A stretch of 64,000 nucleotides of DNA, taken from positions 3,410,001-3,474,000 of the forward strand of contig NZ_JADOTX010000001.1 of assembly GCF_015751765.1 (NCBI RefSeq). Direction: 5' to 3'. This document shows positions 58,358 to 64,000 of this stretch, piece after piece; position 1 is the first letter of the stretch, and each line of letters starts with the position of its first letter. Source of the stretch: Micromonospora ureilytica. Lineage in GTDB: Bacteria; Actinomycetota; Actinomycetes; Mycobacteriales; Micromonosporaceae. The notes below the pieces were generated by a model, which was not told the DNA's origin, did no database searches, and worked only from the letters and a program-made list of their open reading frames with translations. The position numbers and the translations under genes were made by a program.

Positions 58358-60793
58358 ATGCACGTGATCGCATTGTCCGAGGTGACCGCCACCATGACCG
58401 CACTGGTCGGCGGCAAGGCGGCCGGGTTGGGCGAGCTGATCCGGCACGGCGAGCACGTCCCCGACGGTTTCTGCCTCACCACCGAGGCGCACCGGCTCGG
58501 CGTCATCCCCACGGCCGAGGTCGTCGCCGCGTACGAGCGGCTCGGCGCGGGCCCGGTGGCGGTGCGCTCCAGCGCCACCGCCGAGGACCTGCCGGACGCG
58601 AGCTTCGCCGGGCAGCAGGACACCGTCCTCGACGTCACCGGCACCGTCGAGCTGATCGCCGCCATCGAGAAGTGCTGGGATTCGTTGCACGCCTACCGCG
58701 CGACCGCCTACCGCGAGGCCCACGGAATCGATCATCAAACGGTGCGAATGGCCGTCGTCGTGCAGCGCATGGTCGCACCCGCGGTGGCCGGAGTGCTGTT
58801 CACCGCGAACCCGCTGACCGGGCGCCGCGACGAGATGGCGGTCGACGCCGCTCCCGGCCTCGGCACGACAGTGGTGGACGGCGCCGCGGCCGTCGACCAC
58901 TACGTCCTCGACGACGCCGCGCGCCCCGCCGCCGGATGCCTCACCTCCGCGCAGCTGGCCCGCCTCCGCGCCACCGGCGAGCGGTTGCAGGCCCACTTCG
59001 GCTGCCCGCAGGACGTCGAGTGGGCGATCGACGCGGACGACGTGCTGTGGCTCCTGCAGTCCCGGCCGATCACCAGCCTGTTCCCCGCCCCACCGCGCAG
59101 CGGCAAGCCCCTCCCCCGCGTCTACCTGGAGTTCGGGCACGTCCAGGGCATGCTGCAACCGGTCACCCCGATGGGCATGTCGACCCTGCGGGCGCAGATC
59201 GCCGCGATGCTCGCAGCGCTCGGGGTGCGGGTCGAGATCGTCGACATCGGTGGCCGCCTCTACGGCGACCTGACCGACCTCGCACGCGACAGGTCGTCCC
59301 GCAAGCGACTGGTGAAGCTCCTGGCTGTCGACTTCGGGCCGCGCGCCCAGGCGGTGATGCGGCACGTGCTGGCGGATCCCCGGTTCGCCCCGACCAGCGG
59401 CGGCGCCCGGCGCGGCGGGGCGCCGGGGGCGGCGTCGCTGCGGACGGCCGGCCGCGCGGTGGTGGGGATCCTGCGGGCGCTGGCCCGTCCCGAGGCCGCG
59501 CGGAACCGGATGTTCGAGGCGATCGAGCAGATGAGAGTACGCGCAGCCGCCCCCGCCGACCTGCGTACCGCCGCCGACCGGCTGCGCTTCGTGCAGGCGC
59601 GGGACGCCGACGACAGCGCCGACGCGATCATGTGGCCGATCGTCGCCGGGATGCTCGCCACCGCGCTGCCGACCGCGCTCCTCAAGGGCGTCGCCGGCCC
59701 GGACGAGATCCACGCCGTGCTGGGCGGCATGCCGCACAACGTCACCATCGAGATGGACCTGGCCCTGTGGCGGCTCGCCCAGGGCGCGGGCGACCACCGC
59801 CAGCTTCTCCTCGACACCCCACCGGCCGAGTTGGCCGCACGCTACCTGCGCGGCACGCTGCCCGAGATCGGCATGGCGGCCTTCCTGGACGTCTACGGTC
59901 ACCGCGGCGTCGCCGAGGTCGACCTCGGTGTGCCGCGCTGGGCGGAGGACCCCACGCCGGTCTTCGCCGCGGTCGCCAACTACCTGCGGGTCACCGATCC
60001 GCAGCAGGGCCCCGACCAGCGCTTCCAGCGAGCCGCGTCGGCGGCGGAGACAGCGCTGCGGGACCTGGTCGCGCGAGCCCGCCGTCGGCGGCCGGTGCGG
60101 GGCAGGATGGCCGGTTTCCTGCTGCGCCGGGCGCGGTCGTTGGCCGGCCTCCGCGAGGCCGGCAAGTTCGCCGGGCTGTACCCACTGCGCGAGACCCGCC
60201 GGCAACTGCTGCTCATCGGCGCCGACCTGCACGGCTCCGGGTTGCTGGACCAGCCCGACGACATCATGTTCCTGACCCTCGACGAGGTGCACACCGCCGT
60301 ACACCAGGGTGTTGATCTGCGCGGTGCCGTCACCGCCCGACGGGCGGTGCACCGTCGGGAGCTGCGGCGTCGGACGGTGCCGGTGGCACTGCTCTCCGAC
60401 GGTACGGATGTCGAGAGCGTCCTGCCGGGGGTGTCGGCCGGCGACGGGACGCTCACCGGAGTTGGTGCGTCGGCGGGCCGGGTGACCGGTCCCGCCCGGG
60501 TCGTCCACGACCCGGGCACCGCCCACGTCGAACCCGGCGACGTCCTGGTGGCCGCGACCACGGACCCCGGCTGGACCCCGCTGTTCCTCACCGCGGCGGC
60601 GCTGGTCACCGAGACCGGCGCGATCATGGCGCACGGCCCGACGGTGGCCCGTGAGTACGGCATTCCCGCCGTCATCTGCGTGCCGGACGCCACCCGGACC
60701 ATCACCACGGGGCAGCTCGTCACAGTGGACGGCGGCGTCGGAACCGTGACGCTCCACCAACCGTCGGCCCCCGAGGGAGAAGGACGACCATGA
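58358..60793 (+). CDS. PEP-utilising enzyme, rifampin-phosphotransferase-like
   Basis: The 811-aa protein has an N-terminal PPDK-type ATP-grasp domain (about 1-250) with VGGKAAGLGELIRHGEHVPD, PVAVRSSATAEDLPDASFAG and VEWAIDADDVLWLLQSRPIT. A large central substrate domain (about 260-660) follows, then a C-terminal PEP-utiliser His domain with ETGAIMAHGPTVAREYGIPA, catalytic His759. This is the order of rifampin phosphotransferases and PEP-synthase-like proteins. About 50 residues usually present between the first glycine loop and VRSSATAEDLP are missing, so the ATP-grasp domain is shortened. It may inactivate an antibiotic or act in another phosphoryl transfer. The start ATG 58358 is preceded by AAAGAGAG. 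The stop overlaps the next gene. Confidence 0.85.
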   Translation: MHVIALSEVTATMTALVGGKAAGLGELIRHGEHVPDGFCLTTEAHRLGVIPTAEVVAAYERLGAGPVAVRSSATAEDLPDASFAGQQDTVLDVTGTVELIAAIEKCWDSLHAYRATAYREAHGIDHQTVRMAVVVQRMVAPAVAGVLFTANPLTGRRDEMAVDAAPGLGTTVVDGAAAVDHYVLDDAARPAAGCLTSAQLARLRATGERLQAHFGCPQDVEWAIDADDVLWLLQSRPITSLFPAPPRSGKPLPRVYLEFGHVQGMLQPVTPMGMSTLRAQIAAMLAALGVRVEIVDIGGRLYGDLTDLARDRSSRKRLVKLLAVDFGPRAQAVMRHVLADPRFAPTSGGARRGGAPGAASLRTAGRAVVGILRALARPEAARNRMFEAIEQMRVRAAAPADLRTAADRLRFVQARDADDSADAIMWPIVAGMLATALPTALLKGVAGPDEIHAVLGGMPHNVTIEMDLALWRLAQGAGDHRQLLLDTPPAELAARYLRGTLPEIGMAAFLDVYGHRGVAEVDLGVPRWAEDPTPVFAAVANYLRVTDPQQGPDQRFQRAASAAETALRDLVARARRRRPVRGRMAGFLLRRARSLAGLREAGKFAGLYPLRETRRQLLLIGADLHGSGLLDQPDDIMFLTLDEVHTAVHQGVDLRGAVTARRAVHRRELRRRTVPVALLSDGTDVESVLPGVSAGDGTLTGVGASAGRVTGPARVVHDPGTAHVEPGDVLVAATTDPGWTPLFLTAAALVTETGAIMAHGPTVAREYGIPAVICVPDATRTITTGQLVTVDGGVGTVTLHQPSAPEGEGRP

Positions 60794-61455
60794 CCGACAC
60801 GAAGACGCCGACCAGGGCACGGGTGGGCCCGCTGCTGCGGCGGGCGGCCGAACTCGAGGCCGCGACGTGGCGCAGCCTGTACGCGTGGGCGCGCCGCCGC
60901 CCACTGCCGCTGGGGCCCGGCGACGAGCCGTTCGGCTACCTCGGCGTGGTCAAGCCGATCCTGGGCATCTTCATCGGCCTGTCGGTCGTGGAGATTCCGA
61001 TCTTCGACGTCGTGGTCACCCACGTGGTGCCGTGGCGGCCCGCCCGCTGGATCGTGCTGGGCCTCGGCATCTGGGGTCTGCTCTGGATGATCGGCCTGTT
61101 CGCCAGCATGACGATCCATCCCCACGTGGTGGGCGATCGGGGGCTGCGGGTGCGCCTCAGCTCGGGCATCGACATCTGGATCCCGTGGACGGACGTCGAG
61201 GCGCTGCGCAAGCGCTACCGCTCGCTGCCGTCGAGCAGGTCCGTGCAGGTCGAGCAGGAGGGCGACCGTCGGGTGGTGTCCATCTCGGTCGGCAGCCAGA
61301 CGAGTATCGACGTCCTGCTACGCCGCCCGCTGATCTTCGACCTTCCGAAGACCGGTTCCACACCGATGAACGAGCTGCGACTGTACGCCGACGACCCGGA
61401 CGGCCTGCTGCGCAGCGCGCGAGGCACTCCGGTGAGCCAGACCGTCAGCCGGTGA
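60790..61455 (+). CDS. Two-helix membrane protein coupled to the Rph-like gene
   Basis: The 221-aa protein has a basic N-terminus, two membrane helices (about 52-76, GVVKPILGIFIGLSVVEIPI, and 83-108, WIVLGLGIWGLLWMIGLFAS) and a cytosolic beta-rich part with PWTDVEALRKRYRSLPSSRS and VVSISVGSQTSIDVLLRRP. The last part looks like a PH-like membrane domain. It overlaps the Rph-like stop by four bases (ATGA) and has GAGGGAGAAGGA just upstream, so both are co-translated. I recognise no family. A role as membrane partner or sensor of the enzyme is an inference. Confidence 0.75.
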   Translation: MTDTKTPTRARVGPLLRRAAELEAATWRSLYAWARRRPLPLGPGDEPFGYLGVVKPILGIFIGLSVVEIPIFDVVVTHVVPWRPARWIVLGLGIWGLLWMIGLFASMTIHPHVVGDRGLRVRLSSGIDIWIPWTDVEALRKRYRSLPSSRSVQVEQEGDRRVVSISVGSQTSIDVLLRRPLIFDLPKTGSTPMNELRLYADDPDGLLRSARGTPVSQTVSR

Positions 61456-61506
61456 CCGCCGCGCTGGCGGAGTCTCCGGGCCACCCACTGTGAAACGATC
61501 GAGGCC

Positions 61507-62073
61507 ATGCCCAAGAAGGTCGATCACCAGGAGCGACGCACTCTCATCGCGGACGCGCTGATGCGGGTCGCCGCGGATCAGGGCCTGGAGGCCGTCAGCC
61601 TCCGACACGTGGCCGCCGCGGCCGGAGTATCCGCCGGGATGGTCCAGCACTACTTCCGGACCAAGGACGAGATGATGGCGTTCGCGCTGAGCGTGGTGCG
61701 TGAGCGCAGCCAGCTCCGGGTCACCGAGGCGGTGGCGCGGCTGGGCGAGACCCCGCCGCCTCGACTGCTGCTGCGCACCATGCTCGCCGCGCTGATGCCG
61801 CTCGACGACAACACCCGCGACGACGGGCGGGTGGCGCTCGCGTTCCTCGCCTACACGGCGGTGCGACCATCGGCCGCGCCCAGCCTGCACGAGGACACCG
61901 CGCAGTTCACCGGGTTCATCGCCAGCGTCCTGCCCGACCGGCACGGCGCCGCCGCCGCGGCCGGCCTGCTGGCGCTGATGGAGGGGCTCGGTGTCTACCT
62001 GCTGGGCGGGCAGTACACCGCCGAGCAGGCGCTGGACGCGCTGGACGCCCACCTCGACCTGCTCTTCGGCTGA
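61507..62073 (+). CDS. TetR/AcrR-family regulator, BetI-like
   Basis: The 188-aa repressor has the TetR DNA-binding domain at residues 5-60: RRTLIADALMRVAADQGLEA followed by the HTH VSLRHVAAAAGVSAGMVQHY. The C-terminal domain (about 75-188) contains RDDGRVALAFLAYTAVRPSA and is of the BetI/TetR_C_6 sort. It lies 51 bases after the two-gene Rph-like unit on the same strand, so it may be part of that transcript and bind the twin repeats at 58290-58343. That target is inferred from position. Confidence 0.92.
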   Translation: MPKKVDHQERRTLIADALMRVAADQGLEAVSLRHVAAAAGVSAGMVQHYFRTKDEMMAFALSVVRERSQLRVTEAVARLGETPPPRLLLRTMLAALMPLDDNTRDDGRVALAFLAYTAVRPSAAPSLHEDTAQFTGFIASVLPDRHGAAAAAGLLALMEGLGVYLLGGQYTAEQALDALDAHLDLLFG

Positions 62074-62132
62074 TTCCGTCGTAGCTGGGCGTTGGCCCCC
62101 GGACAGGGTGCGGCACAGACCAGGATGAGCGG

Positions 62133-63332
62133 ATGAGCCGCGTCCACCGGTCCCGGCCGGTGCTGGTCGAGGAGGCACACCGGGCCACCACCTTCGAGAT
62201 CTTCTTCGACCTGGTTCTGGTGTTCGCGCTGACGCGGCTCATCGGTTTCATGGCGGAGTCGCTGGGGCCGCTCACCCTCTACCAGGGGCTGCTGCTCCTG
62301 CTCTGGTTCTGGTACGCGTGGAGCTGTTACGCCTGGCTGGCCAATCAGGTCCGCGCGGACAACGGCCCGGTGCTGGCCGGGATGCTCGCGGCGATGGCCG
62401 CCATCTTCGTGGCCGCGCTGGTGATCCCGCAGGCGTGGCAGCGCCACGACGGCGTGCTGAGTCCTCCGCTCACCCTGGCGATCGCCTACATCGTGGTCCG
62501 TGGGCTGCACCTCGGCCTGATGACCTACGCCTCGTCCGGCAACCCGCAGTACCGCCGGCAGACGCTGCGCTTCGCCGTGTCCACCACTGTCGCCTGGGCC
62601 CCGCTGCTGGTGGGAGCCGTCCTCGGCGGGACCGCGCAGACCGTGCTGTGGACCGTGGCGTTCCTCGTCGACTACGGCGGCGGCCGGATCGCCACCGCCG
62701 CCAGCTTCGGCGAGGTCCGCAGCGGGGCGCACTTCGCCGAACGCCACGGTCTGGTGCTGATCATCGTGCTCGGTGAGTCCCTGCTGTCGGCCGGGGCCGG
62801 CGCGGGCCTGGCGGTGATCGCCTGGCCGGTGCTGGTGGCCGCGGTGTTCGGCTTCGCGGCGACCGTCTGCCTGTGGTGGCTCTACTTCGTGGGCGTCGCC
62901 CCGGCCGCCGCTGAGGTGCTGACCTCGGCCTCGCCGCGCTCCCGGCGCCGCCAGCAGTTGGCGTCGGATGCGTACACGCTGGCACACCTGCCACTGGTCG
63001 CCGGGGTCGTCTACTTCGCCCTGGGCATCCACCTGATCCTCGCCAGCCTGACCGATCAGACTCGGCACCCCGCCGGGGAGCCGATGGGGTGGCCGGCGAC
63101 GACAGTGCTCTACGGCGGGACCGCACTCTACCTCGTCGGCCGTCTGCTGTTCCTCCGGCTGACCGTACGCGGCACGCCGGGTCAGCTCGTCGCGATCGGT
63201 GTCGTCCTCCTGTTGCTGCCGGTGGCCCGGACACTGCCCGCGCTCGCCGCCCTCGGGCTGCTGGTGGCCTTCCTCGCCGCCCTGGTGCTCTACGAGCAGC
63301 TGACCCGGGCCAACGGAGCCCGGGCCAGCTGA
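62133..63332 (+). CDS. Low temperature requirement protein A (LtrA) family, second copy
   Basis: The 399-aa membrane protein has about ten helices and the family signature TTFEIFFDLVLVFALTRLIG near residues 15-34, then LVLIIVLGESLLSAGAGAGL further on. Compared with the first copy at 11995-13203, the FFDL and LGE motifs are shared but the sequences diverge elsewhere. It stands between the TetR gene and a convergent gene and ends five bases from the latter's stop. The role of LtrA proteins is unknown. Confidence 0.92.
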   Translation: MSRVHRSRPVLVEEAHRATTFEIFFDLVLVFALTRLIGFMAESLGPLTLYQGLLLLLWFWYAWSCYAWLANQVRADNGPVLAGMLAAMAAIFVAALVIPQAWQRHDGVLSPPLTLAIAYIVVRGLHLGLMTYASSGNPQYRRQTLRFAVSTTVAWAPLLVGAVLGGTAQTVLWTVAFLVDYGGGRIATAASFGEVRSGAHFAERHGLVLIIVLGESLLSAGAGAGLAVIAWPVLVAAVFGFAATVCLWWLYFVGVAPAAAEVLTSASPRSRRRQQLASDAYTLAHLPLVAGVVYFALGIHLILASLTDQTRHPAGEPMGWPATTVLYGGTALYLVGRLLFLRLTVRGTPGQLVAIGVVLLLLPVARTLPALAALGLLVAFLAALVLYEQLTRANGARAS

Positions 63333-63337
63333 CCGGC

Positions 63338-64000
63338 TCAGTGGTTCGTGACGCCCGCCCGCGCCTTCAGCCGGCGCAGCTCGGCGGCGGACATGAGCCA
63401 GGTGGAGTTCGTCGTGCCGAGACCGAGGAGCACCTGGTCGAAGGAGTTGCCGTCGTTGTCGTCGGTGTAGCAGACACTCACCTCACCCCAGGGCGACGCG
63501 GCGACCGCGAAGTGCTCCTGCCGACCCGTCGTGGTCTGACTCAGCGCCTGTGCGGCCAGCCGGCCGGTGGAGCTGCCGTCCGGGTTGAGGCCCCGCGCCC
63601 ACACGTCCGGGTTGGCGCCGGAGACCGTCCAGCCCACCACGACGTTGTCCTGGTCGTCGATGCCGACCCCCGGAGCGATGGCGCCGGCGCCGGTGGAGAC
63701 CGGGACCTCGTCGTGTCGGGCAGTGCCCGTCGCGGTGAACGACCGAGCCCAGACACCCCGGGTGCCGGTGTGGTCGGATTCCCACCCGACGCTGAAGTCG
63801 CCGGCGAAGTTCGCCGCGACCGAGGCACGTTGCTGCTGCCCGCCGCTCTGCGCGTTGGCCGTCCGCCGCGACAGCGCCACGGCACCGTTGGACCGGGCCA
63901 GCCGGGTCAGCCCGATGTTGTACGAGCCGTTCGCGTCGGCGTCCTCGTCCCAGACCACGATCGCCTCGCCGGACGCGGACACCGCCACGTCGGGACGGTG
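63338..64000 (-). CDS. C-terminal part of a secreted-type repeat protein (5' end outside window)
   Basis: The frame stays open to base 64000, so the N-terminus lies beyond the window. The visible 220 residues have repeating strands of the form VAVSASGEAIVVWDEDADAN, VGWESDHTGTRGVWARSFTA and IDDQDNVVVGWTVSGANPDV, each ending in WxRxF-like or WARGL. They resemble beta-propeller-type repeats found in exported actinobacterial proteins. The last 25 residues are basic (ELRRLKARAGVTNH). No catalytic motif is visible. It is convergent with the LtrA gene. Confidence 0.7.
   Translation of the reverse strand, partial: HRPDVAVSASGEAIVVWDEDADANGSYNIGLTRLARSNGAVALSRRTANAQSGGQQQRASVAANFAGDFSVGWESDHTGTRGVWARSFTATGTARHDEVPVSTGAGAIAPGVGIDDQDNVVVGWTVSGANPDVWARGLNPDGSSTGRLAAQALSQTTTGRQEHFAVAASPWGEVSVCYTDDNDGNSFDQVLLGLGTTNSTWLMSAAELRRLKARAGVTNH

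Noticed and set aside
57578..60904. A 1108-codon minus-strand open frame covering the Rph-like gene
   Set aside because: Only its last 219 codons (M23 peptidase) have domain structure. The rest is the G+C-driven shadow of the plus-strand gene.

Overview
The window is about 70% G+C. Its codon use, many leaderless genes and gene repertoire (SAM-IV riboswitch, SARP/AfsR-type regulator, LtrA proteins, GH16-ricin and GH87 secreted glucanases, NYN/OST-HTH protein) point to a filamentous actinomycete chromosome, most likely Micromonosporaceae (Micromonospora-like). No rRNA, tRNA, CRISPR array, intact insertion sequence or replication origin was seen. I read it as chromosomal, moderately accessory sequence with several decayed genes.

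Layout. 1-3230: end of an unrecognised gene, then a SAM-IV riboswitch, a cysteine-bearing leader peptide and a three-gene polar amino acid ABC transporter, probably for a sulfur compound. 3260-8314 (minus): CPA1 Na+/H+ antiporter and a 1112-aa SARP-ATPase regulator. 8439-9803: a dehalogenase relic and a coupled pair of small membrane/coiled-coil proteins. 9818-18380: membrane hydrolase plus LtrA, SDR with divergent XRE regulator, TetR regulator, SDR-MFS exporter pair. 18544-20489: NarL-type two-component system. 20586-23348: oxidoreductase, DUF1062 protein, small acidic protein, GntR relic beside an AT-rich inverted repeat, small conserved protein. 23526-31497: NYN/OST-HTH protein, GH87 alpha-1,3-glucanase, maltokinase-cap protein, a SRPBCC-TM-CBM2 fusion, nitronate monooxygenase, a beta-propeller membrane protein. 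31515-36546: a 26-bp tandem repeat, an Nramp transporter, a YtrA-type GntR/ABC operon, a YcaQ-like protein.

36618-43898 (minus): a DrrAB-like exporter behind a 25-bp palindrome, a ROK regulator, and a sugar ABC transporter of ChvE/MmsAB type. 44433-49486: zinc alcohol dehydrogenase, an ABCG-type half transporter overlapping a molybdenum-cofactor-sulfurase-like PLP enzyme that carries a one-base frameshift, and a DUF6193-like protein. 49770-54035: GH16 glucanase under a palindromic operator, a DUF4331 protein, and a WxL-like surface protein followed by a DUF916-like membrane protein. 54103-57111 (minus, convergent): a 1002-aa lectin/FN3/Ig protein ending in the same WxL-like domain. 57274-64000: DUF2188 protein, M23 peptidase, a rifampin-phosphotransferase-like PEP-utilising enzyme with twin upstream repeats, its coupled membrane protein, a TetR regulator, a second LtrA, and the end of a secreted repeat protein.

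Functional themes are extracellular polysaccharide degradation (GH87, GH16, CBM2 and CBM13 domains), cell-surface display (WxL-like set), export and resistance (DrrAB, MFS, ABCG, Rph-like), and sugar or sulfur uptake. The best candidate for an under-described system is the WxL-like set at 52490-57111. Next come the ABCG/sulfurase-like pair and the Rph-like operon with its repeated operator.
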